Below are positions 15,119 through 22,255 of a DNA stretch of 35,102 bases, piece by piece. The position numbers and the translations under genes are program-made. The stretch spans positions 1 through 35,102 of the forward strand of contig NZ_JAIQZN010000040.1 of NCBI RefSeq assembly GCF_023333585.1. The letters are read 5' to 3'. The stretch is from Argonema antarcticum A004/B2. GTDB lineage: Bacteria > Cyanobacteriota > Cyanobacteriia > Cyanobacteriales > Aerosakkonemataceae. Every line of letters starts with the position of its first letter. The first letter of the stretch is position 1. Under the pieces are notes generated by a model. It was not told the DNA's origin, did not search any database, and worked only from the letters and a program-made list of their open reading frames with translations.

Positions 15119-15291
15119 AAACTCCTCCTCACCTAAATCATTACCTAGAACATACACTAGCCTCCCCAATATGGCCAATCTGTATACAAAGGCTTGTGAT
15201 CCATATTGGTAGGAATGTGTGACAATATTTGTCTTCTTGAGTGATTTATATCACGCAATAGTTACTTTGAGATTGTTGAGAAAAATTAGCG

Positions 15292-15414
15292 TTAGCCTTT
15301 CATCGTTTCCTTGATGGCATTTAAATCGAGAGCGAACTTTTGGGCGATCTTTTCGATTACTTGATTTTCTGATGGCGTAATAATTTTATAGCCATAATCA
15401 GATATCTTAGGACA
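15292..15414 (-). pseudogene. Possible coding remnant
   Basis: A stop-to-stop minus-strand frame reads like the end of a protein (ITPSENQVIEKIAQKFALDL then NAIKETMKG and a stop) but has no start codon. The same frame continues upstream of a TAG (15415-15417) to 15636, but that part reads poorly as protein. I do not recognise it. The rest of 15119-15591 shows no other gene. Confidence 0.25.
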
Positions 15415-15592
15415 CTATTGAGCTATTCCCCGCAAGGAAGCGACTGTGTTTGCACGGCATCCGTTGCACTTTGCGATATCTCCTTGAGCTATTCTATAAC
15501 ATTGTACCAGCAAAGATATCGCATAATCGCGGTTTAGGCCAGCCAAGAGCGTATCTACAGGCTCTATACCTACGGCAAGCACTACAAACAAA

Positions 15593-15616
15593 AACGTCCG
15601 AGGCGTCCCGGACGTT
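15593..15616 (-). terminator. Rho-independent terminator of the CAAD gene
   Basis: On the minus strand, AACGTCCG and CGGACGTT form an 8-bp stem with an 8-nt loop, followed by TTTTGTTTG. It lies 60 bp beyond the CAAD stop, in the right orientation. Confidence 0.8.
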
Positions 15617-15675
15617 CCTGTAAGGTTAAACATCACCAGCTTCTAAAGACGCTGATAGTCCTGCCTTATTACCCG

Positions 15676-16119
15676 TTAGATCTTCTGGGAGTTACCTCCG
15701 AACACTTGGTTTTTCAGCACTTTGACCTCTTCACCTAATTCCTGGCGACTCGACGCCTTAAGTAAATAGCGCCAAACAAACCAACCTGAGTATCCAATAC
15801 CTACAAGTTCAAAGAAGGGCGATAGCAGGGGTACATCGTCAAGGGCATCCAGCACCGCCAGCGTTACCTTGACAGTAACAAAGCCACCCGCGATCAATCC
15901 AAGGGTGATCAGAGGTTTTTGGTATTCGCCAAAAAAATCGCCCAGGTAATCTGGGAGTTTAGACAGATATAAAAGAAACTGATCCCAGTACTCCTGCCAC
16001 TGAGCCGAAGCCTCGTCTGCGGGGGGGAGTTTCGCCAAAGGTGCGGAATCGGTTTCTTGAACGGTGACCTCTATTTTAGGAGTGTCTGTTTGCGGGAATC
16101 GGGTTTCCTTACTTTCCAT
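15676..16119 (-). CDS. curT: CAAD/CURT1-domain thylakoid curvature protein
   Basis: A 147-residue membrane protein: an acidic, disordered N-terminus (1-40), an amphipathic helix (about 41-66), two membrane helices (about 68-93 and 99-120) and a charged amphipathic C-terminal helix. The stretch PFFELVGIGYSGWFVWRYLL (101-120) is the hallmark of the CAAD family, found in CURT1 of plants and CurT of cyanobacteria and as an appendage on some cyanobacterial aminoacyl-tRNA synthetases. Members bend thylakoid membranes at convergence zones and margins. Here the domain is free-standing, as in CurT. A cyanobacterium can have several CAAD proteins, so the symbol is tentative. It is divergent from folK. 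Confidence 0.88.
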   Translation of the reverse strand: MESKETRFPQTDTPKIEVTVQETDSAPLAKLPPADEASAQWQEYWDQFLLYLSKLPDYLGDFFGEYQKPLITLGLIAGGFVTVKVTLAVLDALDDVPLLSPFFELVGIGYSGWFVWRYLLKASSRQELGEEVKVLKNQVFGGNSQKI

Positions 16120-16408
16120 TTTGTTATCTCGATAAGTGCAACCTTGGTTATGTTAGCTAGGAGGCGACCCTGCTTGCAGCAGAACTTTAAGTAGCTTTGC
16201 AAAACAATTTTTGCTATTAGGGGTAGATTTTTGTCCCTAAAGGACAGGTGTGTCCGTTGCTATGGCAATGGCCTTACAATCCTAGTTAACGTTACAATAG
16301 CCTGTTGCAGCGTCCTTCTTAAGGATTAGTCCACGATCGCATTGTCGATCGCGTTCTTCCCAAAACGGTAAACTGGCGATCGAAAAAAAGCGAAGGGGAA
16401 GTGCGTGT
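16120..16408. other. Intergenic gap between the CAAD gene and folK
   Basis: Divergent promoter space of 289 bp with several HIP1-like GCGATCG sites. No ORF, strong hairpin or recognisable operator was found. Confidence 0.5.
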
Positions 16409-16909
16409 GTGGTTTTACAGTCTGGGCATTCCGCCATAGCTCTCGGCAGCAATCTAGGCGATTCTCGCGCCATTCTGGAGTCTGCCCTCAAAATACTAGC
16501 CCAAACGCCCGGAATTAGTCTGCAAGCCCAGTCCGGCTGGTATCAAACTAAAGCTGTCGGGCCACCTCAACCAGATTACTTGAATGGCTGTGCCCTACTG
16601 CAAACCCAGATGAGTCCGCCGCAATTGTTAGAGACGCTACTGGGGATTGAAGCCAAGTTTGGTCGCCTCCGCCGAGAACGTTGGGGGCCAAGAACATTAG
16701 ATCTTGACTTATTGTTATTTGATGATATAATCCTCGACACAGATACTCTCCAGCTACCTCACCCCCGCATGAGGGAACGAGCTTTTGTGCTGGTGCCTTT
16801 GGCGGAAATTGCCCCAGCTTGGATCGAGCCAGTTTCGGGAATGCCGATCGCAGAACTCCTTGGCACTGTAGACTGTTCAGGTGTCCGCCGATTAATACCT
16901 GCGGATTGA
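16409..16909 (+). CDS. folK: 2-amino-4-hydroxy-6-hydroxymethyldihydropteridine diphosphokinase (HPPK)
   Basis: A 166-residue cytoplasmic enzyme that transfers pyrophosphate from ATP to 6-hydroxymethyl-dihydropterin in folate synthesis. The family signature RWGPRTLDLDLLLF (91-104) includes the two metal-binding Asp98 and Asp100. ALGSNLGD (11-18) and LPHPRMRERAFVLVPL (116-131) are also typical, and length is normal. The start is GTG at 16409, preceded by AAGGGGAAG; no in-frame ATG is available upstream. A Nudix gene follows 40 bp later on the same strand, probably co-transcribed. Confidence 0.95.
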   Translation: MVLQSGHSAIALGSNLGDSRAILESALKILAQTPGISLQAQSGWYQTKAVGPPQPDYLNGCALLQTQMSPPQLLETLLGIEAKFGRLRRERWGPRTLDLDLLLFDDIILDTDTLQLPHPRMRERAFVLVPLAEIAPAWIEPVSGMPIAELLGTVDCSGVRRLIPAD

Positions 16910-16923
16910 ATGTCAATTCAATT

Positions 16924-16945
16924 CCAAAATCCAAAATCCAAAATC
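16924..16945. repeat. AAAATCC repeat before the Nudix start
   Basis: Three tandem CAAAATC-type units fill the gap between folK and the Nudix gene and end four bases before its ATG. Same family as at 1809 and 9758. Confidence 0.85.
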
Positions 16946-16949
16946 GACT

Positions 16950-17498
16950 ATGGCATCGGGTCAAGAACCACCAGAACTGCTCAAACAACGCCTGCGCTAC
17001 CAAGGTCGCAAATTTAACTTTGAAGTCAGCCATCTACGCCTTCCCAACCAGGCTGAGGGCGACTGGGAGTGTATTCGTCACCCAGGTGGTGCCCTCGCCG
17101 TGCCAGTGACCTCAGAGGGCAAGCTGGTGCTATTGCGGCAGTATCGCTTCGCCGCAGAAGGGCGTCTGTTGGAATTCCCAGCGGGAACTATTGAGCCAAA
17201 TGAAGATCCAGCACAAACGATCGAGCGCGAAATTGAGGAAGAAACTGGCTATCGCGCCCACAAATGGCAAAAATTAGGACAATTCTTCCTTTGTCCGGGA
17301 TATTCCGATGAAATTATCTATGCCTTTCTCGCTCAAGATTTGGAACTCTTGGAAACGCCTCCAGAACAAGATATTGACGAAGACATAGAAACAGTTTTGA
17401 TGACTCCCCAGGAATTGGAAAAAGCGATTTGGGCTGGAGAACCAGTAGACGCCAAATCTATTTCTAGCTTTTTCTTAGCTCGCCCATTTTTATTTTAG
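16950..17498 (+). CDS. Nudix hydrolase, ADP-ribose pyrophosphatase-like
   Basis: A 182-residue cytoplasmic hydrolase. The complete Nudix box spans Gly79 to Tyr101 (G-x5-E-x7-REUxEExGU, with Glu85, Arg93, Glu94, Glu97, Glu98 and Gly100 all present). The order of the preceding strands (GGALAVPVTSEGKLVLLRQY) and the EFPAG lead-in resemble ADP-ribose pyrophosphatases, which hydrolyse ADP-ribose to AMP and ribose-5-phosphate. It shares a strand with folK upstream. A dihydroneopterin-triphosphate role would be attractive beside folK, but the sequence looks closer to the ADP-ribose group. No ribosome-binding site is visible because the AAAATCC repeat occupies that position. Confidence 0.92.
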   Translation: MASGQEPPELLKQRLRYQGRKFNFEVSHLRLPNQAEGDWECIRHPGGALAVPVTSEGKLVLLRQYRFAAEGRLLEFPAGTIEPNEDPAQTIEREIEEETGYRAHKWQKLGQFFLCPGYSDEIIYAFLAQDLELLETPPEQDIDEDIETVLMTPQELEKAIWAGEPVDAKSISSFFLARPFLF

Positions 17499-17499
17499 T

Positions 17500-17537
17500 G
17501 GTCAGTGGTCAGTGGTCAGTTGTCAGTGGTCAGTTGT
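17500..17537. repeat. Heptamer repeat block GTCAGTG/GTCAGTT, left arm
   Basis: About five heptamer units of GGTCAGT and TGTCAGT type directly follow the Nudix stop. Their orientation is opposite to the larger array at 17761-17928, so the two blocks form inverted flanks around the pseudogene. Confidence 0.88.
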
Positions 17538-17539
17538 CA

Positions 17540-17755
17540 TTAGAAGGAGTAGAAAGAGGGAGTTATCAAGATAATCGACCCTTTGTGAAAATAGCGAGAG
17601 GTTCTTTAAACGAAACACAACATTAATTGAGACGAGCTTATTGCCGAAAACTATTAACTGCTGAACAAGTAACTATACTCAAACAAATGATTAATGACTT
17701 AGCGCCTCAATTAAAAGCATACATCAAATCAATCCACAACATCCCAAACAAGTAA
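17540..17755 (+). pseudogene. Four-helix-bundle (S23/avd-like) protein, 3' remnant with internal stop
   Basis: The frame reads LEGVERGSYQDNRPFVKIAR, GSLNETQH, a TAA at 17624-17626, then LRRAYCRKLLTAEQ and so on to a stop at 17753-17755. This matches the C-terminal half of the small four-helix-bundle proteins, where a Trp normally stands at the stop position. The 5' half is missing and replaced by heptamer repeats. The gene is therefore broken in two ways. Functions of intact relatives are mostly unknown. Confidence 0.75.
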
Positions 17756-17760
17756 TCACA

Positions 17761-17928
17761 ACTGACAATTGACAACTGACCACTGACAATTGACAACTGA
17801 CCACTGACCACTGACAATTGACAACTGACCACTGACCACTGAGAATTGACAACTGACCACTGACCACTGACCACTGACAATTGACAATTGACAACTGACC
17901 ACTGACAACTGACAACTGACAACTGACC
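17761..17928. repeat. 24-unit heptamer array (ACTGACC/ACTGACA/ATTGACA)
   Basis: Twenty-four uninterrupted 7-bp units of three main variants, 168 bp in total, end 7 bp before the photolyase ATG. Reverse complements of the same unit lie at 17500-17537 and in the big kinase gene at 24328-24345. Confidence 0.95.
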
Positions 17929-17935
17929 AAATTAT

Positions 17936-19369
17936 ATGTCTGATTTAATTCTCTTTTGGCATCGTCGCGATTTACGCATTTCGGATAATGTAGGACTTGC
18001 TGCCGCACAGCAGCAAAGCCAAAAAGTAGTAGGCGTTTTCTGCCTCGATCGCAACATCCTTCGTCGGGATGATGTTGCACCGGCAAGAGTTACTTATATG
18101 ATTGGTTGTTTGGAGGAACTTCAGCGAAGTTATGCCCAAGCTGGTAGCCAGTTGTTGATAGTGGATGACGAACCCAGCAAAGCAATACCAACGTTGGCAG
18201 CAGATATTAACGCTAAGGCAGTATACTGGAATTGGGATGTAGAACCTTACTCGAAAGAGCGCGATCGCATCGTCAGCGAATCCCTGAACGCAAAAGGCAT
18301 TCAAGTCCAAAACTTCTGGGATCAGTTATTGCACGCCCCACAAGAAATTTTCACCGGGTCCGATCGGCCCTACACCGTTTACACTCCCTTTTGGAAAAAC
18401 TGGATTAACAAACCTAAAACTGAACCAGTAAAGATATTTCAAAATCAGATAAATTTAACCGCAACCGAACAAGAAGCAGCGCGAAATGCCGGTGCTATAG
18501 AATTGCCTACAGCCAAAGATTTAGGATTTATTTGGGAGAATGAATTGCTGTTGTCACCAGGCGAAAAAGCAGCACAGGAAAGACTAGAAGAATTTTGCGA
18601 AAAAGCTATATTTGAATATCAAGAACAGCGCAACTTTCCATCCGTTGACGGCACATCCAGGTTGAGTGCAGCATTAAAATTTGGTGCGATCGGCATTCGT
18701 ACAGTTTGGGATCGTGCTATGCAGGTAATGGAACAAAGTCCCAGCGAAGAAGTACAAACAAATATCCGAACATGGCAACAAGAATTAGCGTGGCGCGAAT
18801 TTTATCAACACGCGATGTATTGGTTTCCAGAATTAGCAGAAGGTGCTTTTCGCGAAGTCTTTAAAACTTTTCCTTACGACAATAATCCAGAATATTTTAA
18901 AGCTTGGTGTGAAGGCAAAACCGGCTATCCAATTGTCGATGCAGCCATGCGACAGATGAACGAAACTGGCTGGATGCACAACCGCTGTCGTATGATAGTT
19001 GCCAGTTTTCTGACCAAAGATTTGCTTATAGATCCCCGTCTGGGAGAAAAATATTTTATGCAGAAGTTATATGATTGGGATCTTTCTGCTAATAACGGTG
19101 GTTGGCAATGGAGTGCTTCCAGCGGGATGGACCCCAAACCAGTGCGTATATTTAATCCGGCTTCTCAAGCGCAGAAATTCGATCCAAAAGCAGAATATAT
19201 TAGAAAATGGGTGCCTGAATTGCGATCGGGCCATCCAGAATCCTTGGTAACCGGAAAAATTCCCCCTTTAGAACGCGCCGCCCTTGGCTATCCTCAACCT
19301 ATAGTAGATCATAATAAACAGCAACAAGAATTCAAAAATAGATATAGCCAGCAGAAAGCCGATCGGTGA
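17936..19369 (+). CDS. phr: Class I deoxyribodipyrimidine photolyase
   Basis: A 477-residue FAD enzyme that reverses UV-induced cyclobutane pyrimidine dimers with blue light. The antenna domain is at about 3-130 and the FAD domain at about 200-470, with WQQELAWREFYQHAMYWFPE (280-299), TGYPIVDAAMRQM (329-341), NRCRMIVASF (349-358), ANNGGWQWSASSG (385-397) and RIFNPASQAQKFDP (404-417). Length and sequence resemble the 8-HDF-type enzyme of Synechococcus (Anacystis). Compared with the sequences I remember, two of the three electron-transfer tryptophans are replaced: Tyr314 and Pro367, while Trp390 is kept and an extra Trp381 appears. The ATG has no ribosome-binding site and follows a 168-bp heptamer array. 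Confidence 0.95.
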   Translation: MSDLILFWHRRDLRISDNVGLAAAQQQSQKVVGVFCLDRNILRRDDVAPARVTYMIGCLEELQRSYAQAGSQLLIVDDEPSKAIPTLAADINAKAVYWNWDVEPYSKERDRIVSESLNAKGIQVQNFWDQLLHAPQEIFTGSDRPYTVYTPFWKNWINKPKTEPVKIFQNQINLTATEQEAARNAGAIELPTAKDLGFIWENELLLSPGEKAAQERLEEFCEKAIFEYQEQRNFPSVDGTSRLSAALKFGAIGIRTVWDRAMQVMEQSPSEEVQTNIRTWQQELAWREFYQHAMYWFPELAEGAFREVFKTFPYDNNPEYFKAWCEGKTGYPIVDAAMRQMNETGWMHNRCRMIVASFLTKDLLIDPRLGEKYFMQKLYDWDLSANNGGWQWSASSGMDPKPVRIFNPASQAQKFDPKAEYIRKWVPELRSGHPESLVTGKIPPLERAALGYPQPIVDHNKQQQEFKNRYSQQKADR

Positions 19370-19411
19370 ACTAAGAAACCAGGTTGATGTTTATGCAAGT
19401 GGGGGGAATTT

Positions 19412-19603
19412 TTAGGAGTGCGATCGCCAGTCCCTATGATGATCCGATCGCAGAATGCTACTACCCGAGCCATTTAGAGAACGCGGCTGAATGTGATCGA
19501 TGGTGAAACGAGAGGTGCTGATTTTTTCTGGAGAGTGGCAATATTCGCACAGGTAGCCTGCGCGTTTCCGCACGAGTTGCCTTGTCAATTCATTAATAGT
19601 CAT
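19412..19603 (-). pseudogene. Truncated HNH endonuclease
   Basis: The first 47 or so residues match the start of cyanobacterial HNH nucleases: LVRKRAGYLCEYCHSPEKIS with the CxxC pair, then FTIDHIQPRSLNGS with the DH motif. After SLNGS the frame turns to unrelated sequence and stops, so the rest of the HNH core and its second Cys pair are missing. The usual length is well over 100 residues. It starts with an ATGA overlap at the end of the gene upstream (19600-19836). Probably not functional. Confidence 0.7.
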
Positions 19604-19836
19604 TGCTGGGCAACCAAGAGTGAATTGAGGTAGGTAAAGATGCGGTCTAGTTCCCTTATGGCATTGAGTTCTGCCTCTTCTTCTAGGGTCAGCGAACCTG
19701 TCTTGTTCTTTTCTAGCAGGTCTTCGAGGTGAAATTGTAACTCGTCGGTAAATTTGAAAAGTCGAAGGTTATCAACTTTCTCAACTTTAATGCCCGTTTC
19801 CAGCAAGGACTGTGGGCTAATCACTACTTTGATCAT
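19600..19836 (-). CDS. Small acidic partner protein of the HNH gene
   Basis: A 78-residue protein without recognised domain. It begins MIKVVISPQSLLETG and continues with a helical, acidic segment (EDLLEKNKTGSLTLEEEAEL) and LDRIFTYLNSLLVAQQ. I have the impression that similar proteins precede HNH genes in other cyanobacteria; this is memory, not a search. I chose ATG 19836, with GGAG 11-14 bases upstream, over a TTG seven codons earlier. Its stop overlaps the HNH start (ATGA), so both were one translational unit before the HNH gene was truncated. It could be an antitoxin-like or regulatory partner, but nothing in the sequence shows that. Confidence 0.7.
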   Translation of the reverse strand: MIKVVISPQSLLETGIKVEKVDNLRLFKFTDELQFHLEDLLEKNKTGSLTLEEEAELNAIRELDRIFTYLNSLLVAQQ

Positions 19837-19980
19837 GACTTTGCTACTCCAGCACAAAGCACTAGCTTAACCCTAGTCAATTCTGATCGGCCACCATTTT
19901 CTACTATAGCAACCGCCAGGGCGATTAAGCCAACTCCAACTGTTACATGAAGTCCATAATCCCTTACGGAGTAACCTCTT

Positions 19981-20029
19981 CCCTCTTCCCTCTTCCCTAG
20001 CCCCTAGCCCCTAGCCCCTAGTCCCTAGC
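19981..20029. repeat. Heptamer array CCCTCTT x2, CCCTAGC/T x5
   Basis: Seven consecutive heptamers in the gap between the HNH pair and the DUF6745 gene. The unit changes from CCCTCTT to CCCTAGC part way, showing two related repeats fused. The gap 19837-20141 holds no gene. Confidence 0.88.
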
Positions 20030-20052
20030 TATAATATTTTATTAGGAAGGAA

Positions 20053-20103
20053 TTGGGGACTCTTAAGAGAAGAATTGGCATAGCTTCTCTTAAGAGTCCC
20101 CAA
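20053..20103. repeat. 20-bp perfect inverted repeat with 11-nt loop
   Basis: Arms 20053-20072 and 20084-20103 are exact reverse complements (TTGGGGACTCTTAAGAGAAG and its complement). It lies 38 bp beyond the minus-strand stop at 20142, so it may end that transcript, though the trailing T-run is weak. The inner CTCTTAAGAG is itself palindromic. Confidence 0.75.
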
Positions 20104-20141
20104 AAAGAACAGTTTCTACCCGTGGTCAGTATAGATTGCCG

Positions 20142-21005
20142 CTAAAGATCTAATTCAATATTTCCTAGTTCTTTGCGAATTCGTAGCATACCAATCCCAT
20201 CAATTAAGACTTGTCTCAATTCAGGATCGGTCTCTGACAAAATCCACTGCGGCTGCCATTGGTAAGGCAGTAACGTACCATATTTTTCAGGTATTCTCAC
20301 GCCATGATAGGCATATACGCAAAATCCGTCTGTAAACTGAATTGCTGGCTGTGCGTCTGCGTGAAGGAGTCGTTGATTATCAAAACTGAGTTTTGAGGGC
20401 CGATCGCACACAAAGCAAGTTTTCCTCCAGGGGAAAATCCAGCCACACTCCCTCACCACCGACTCAAGCGCTTCCCATGAAGCGCTTGAGTAATCCCAGT
20501 TCAAGACAGAAATATAAAACTCAAACAAACCACCATGACTTGCCCACATCTCCGGTTGAATGCAGTTATCATTTTGACTGCCCAGTTGCTTCCTCAGCTC
20601 GAGCCACAGTGATTTCCCCACTTGGAGTCCGAATTGGTTCGCTAGCAGACCCCACAGTTGCCGCTTCAGATAGTCGATCGCTTCGCTTGAGAGTCGATCT
20701 TCCAGTTCGTTCCTCAGTTGGCTTCCCTGTTGAATCCCCAGTTCCTTTTCTATTTTGCCCCTCAAGAGACTTCCCAAGAAACTGGCCAGCAGGTTCTTTG
20801 GTTGTCTCAAAGCTGCGTGGGGACTATCAAAAAAAACCATTTCCGGTTCTGGCAAACCGATCGCGGCGTAAACAGCTTTGACTGCTTGCGCTGCACGCTC
20901 TCTGTCAATCCGCTCGGTCGAGAGTGCATACGCTCGCCACTTTTCGCGGATTGGAGGAATCTCAGATTTTTGTGAGAGAGTAAGTTGTTCGATCGCTGTT
21001 TTCAA
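20142..21005 (-). CDS. DUF6745-like conserved protein
   Basis: A 287-residue soluble protein. The start (about 18-62: REKWRAYALSTERIDRERAA, then FFDSP) and end (WRKTCFVCDRPSKLSFDNQR, HADAQPAIQFTDGFCVYAYH, GVRIPEKY) resemble proteins grouped under DUF6745, whose function is unknown. A middle section (about 90-140) is helical and repetitive (LRNELEDRLSSEAIDYLKRQ, LWGLLANQFG). The start is TTG at 21005; no in-frame ATG is available upstream. The coding sequence contains a perfect 12-bp inverted repeat (20463-20474 and 20479-20490). The family assignment is from memory. Confidence 0.7.
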   Translation of the reverse strand: MKTAIEQLTLSQKSEIPPIREKWRAYALSTERIDRERAAQAVKAVYAAIGLPEPEMVFFDSPHAALRQPKNLLASFLGSLLRGKIEKELGIQQGSQLRNELEDRLSSEAIDYLKRQLWGLLANQFGLQVGKSLWLELRKQLGSQNDNCIQPEMWASHGGLFEFYISVLNWDYSSASWEALESVVRECGWIFPWRKTCFVCDRPSKLSFDNQRLLHADAQPAIQFTDGFCVYAYHGVRIPEKYGTLLPYQWQPQWILSETDPELRQVLIDGIGMLRIRKELGNIELDL

Positions 21006-21103
21006 AATTCTGCCATCCCACCCTTTTTCTCTGGTATCTCTTTATTTCCAGTGTAAAGTGGTGGATATTGGCGCTGGGGGATTGGGATCGGCCTCAAATG
21101 GCA

Positions 21104-21210
21104 CTAAGTAGGTGGGCGTAAATAAACTGAACATCCAGAAACCCGGTTTCTCCAAGAAACCGGGTTTCTTGAGCCCGCAGTTTTACGTTTAATTATGCCC
21201 ACCTACTTAG
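21104..21210. mobile_element. MITE-like element with terminal inverted repeats and inner hairpin
   Basis: The ends carry inverted CTAAGTAGGTGGGC, and the similarity extends to 24 bp with three mismatches. Inside lies a second exact hairpin: AGAAACCCGGTTTCT (21137-21151) and its complement (21155-21169), with a 3-nt loop. The 107-bp length, terminal repeats and lack of coding sequence fit a non-autonomous element. No target duplication is obvious. Confidence 0.6.
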
Positions 21211-21328
21211 CTGCTTATCTATAAGTTAATTTATCAGCAATATTTTTCTATGAGATACTTTCTGGTTACGGTTTGTCGGCAGAGGCAAGATGCGGACAGC
21301 CGTGGGATTTAACTGCTGCCGCTCCAAG

Positions 21329-22237
21329 TTAAATAACAACGATCGCACTAGCCAGTACCGAACAAACCCAATAGGTAAATAGCATATAAGTTTGGCGATC
21401 GGCCCCGATTGAGCGATAAAAAACAATCCGCGCCGCAATAGTCAAGCTTATTACTGCTAAGCCAATATCGCACAACTCTACATTCCAGCTATTCGCAATT
21501 GGCTCCATCAATATAGTATGAGTTACTAAGGGCAAGATTGCAAAACCTAGACTAAGCACAACTCGACTTGCAGTTTCCCCAAATGCAATTGGGAATGTGT
21601 TCCTACCTATAGCGCGATCGCCTTCAATATCGCGAAGATCCTGAACAGCAGCAAGCATTAGCCAGACAGAAGCTACCACTGCAATCCACCGCCAAGCGAC
21701 AGGAGTAATTGGCGTAACCAGTTGCCAAGCAGCTGCAAGTTGGGCAAATGCGCCGACTCCCATGAAGAGGTTTTTGGTAAACCAGTGCTTAGATCCACTA
21801 CTCATGTTGTGCAAGATAATGCAGGCTTGCCACAGCAGCGTCCACTCCAAAACTCCAAACCACCATCCAAAGAGCGTAAATAGCACCATACTTACAACGC
21901 ATCTTACCTTTGCTCCCTGAAGCGAGACCACTTCTTTCACCAGTGGACGATGGGGTTTATTGATCCGATCTTCCTCAACACCGACAATTTGGTTCGACAC
22001 GCAAAACGGCACAATGTATAGCAAAAAATAAACTATGCCGCGTCCCATTACCAGAAGAAAGTCGAGTACATCAGTTGGATGAGTTTTCCACGCCGCCACC
22101 ATAAATAGCAGTCCCGGTATTATCGACGCTGAAATATCGCCCCCGATGAATTGCCAACTCAGATGCGCTTCGCGCCGGAAACTGCGGTAAAAACGCTTAA
22201 TGAAAGTCAACACGGTAGATAGCACCCTTATTTGCAC
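21329..22237 (-). CDS. UbiA-family prenyltransferase
   Basis: A membrane protein of about 302 residues with eight or nine hydrophobic segments. Both Asp-rich motifs of UbiA enzymes are present: NQIVGVEEDRINKPHRP (82-98, with Asn82, Asp90 and the NKPxRP tail) and DLRDIEGD (200-207). Such enzymes transfer prenyl groups from polyprenyl diphosphates to aromatic or other acceptors, using Mg2+. The substrate is unknown; it is not clearly UbiA, MenA, chlorophyll synthase or homogentisate phytyltransferase. The start is uncertain: I chose GTG 22237, which has GGAGAG about 10 bases upstream, over TTG 22255. It diverges from a CYP110 gene at 22683, with 445 bp between, suggesting a shared terpenoid or meroterpenoid pathway (inference). 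Confidence 0.85.
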   Translation of the reverse strand: MQIRVLSTVLTFIKRFYRSFRREAHLSWQFIGGDISASIIPGLLFMVAAWKTHPTDVLDFLLVMGRGIVYFLLYIVPFCVSNQIVGVEEDRINKPHRPLVKEVVSLQGAKVRCVVSMVLFTLFGWWFGVLEWTLLWQACIILHNMSSGSKHWFTKNLFMGVGAFAQLAAAWQLVTPITPVAWRWIAVVASVWLMLAAVQDLRDIEGDRAIGRNTFPIAFGETASRVVLSLGFAILPLVTHTILMEPIANSWNVELCDIGLAVISLTIAARIVFYRSIGADRQTYMLFTYWVCSVLASAIVVI

Positions 22238-22255
22238 GGACAACTTTCTCTCCAA

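Noticed and set aside
15415-15636. 73-codon minus-strand frame
   Set aside because: It begins inside or next to the CAAD terminator and reads poorly as protein; treated as non-coding, with a possible remnant only at 15292-15414.
17500-17928. CRISPR array
   Set aside because: Units are contiguous heptamers without spacers, and no cas gene is present.
17707-18086. Minus-strand frames rich in SVVSGQLSVVNCQ
   Set aside because: They are translations of the heptamer array and antisense of the photolyase gene; no ribosome-binding site or protein-like composition.
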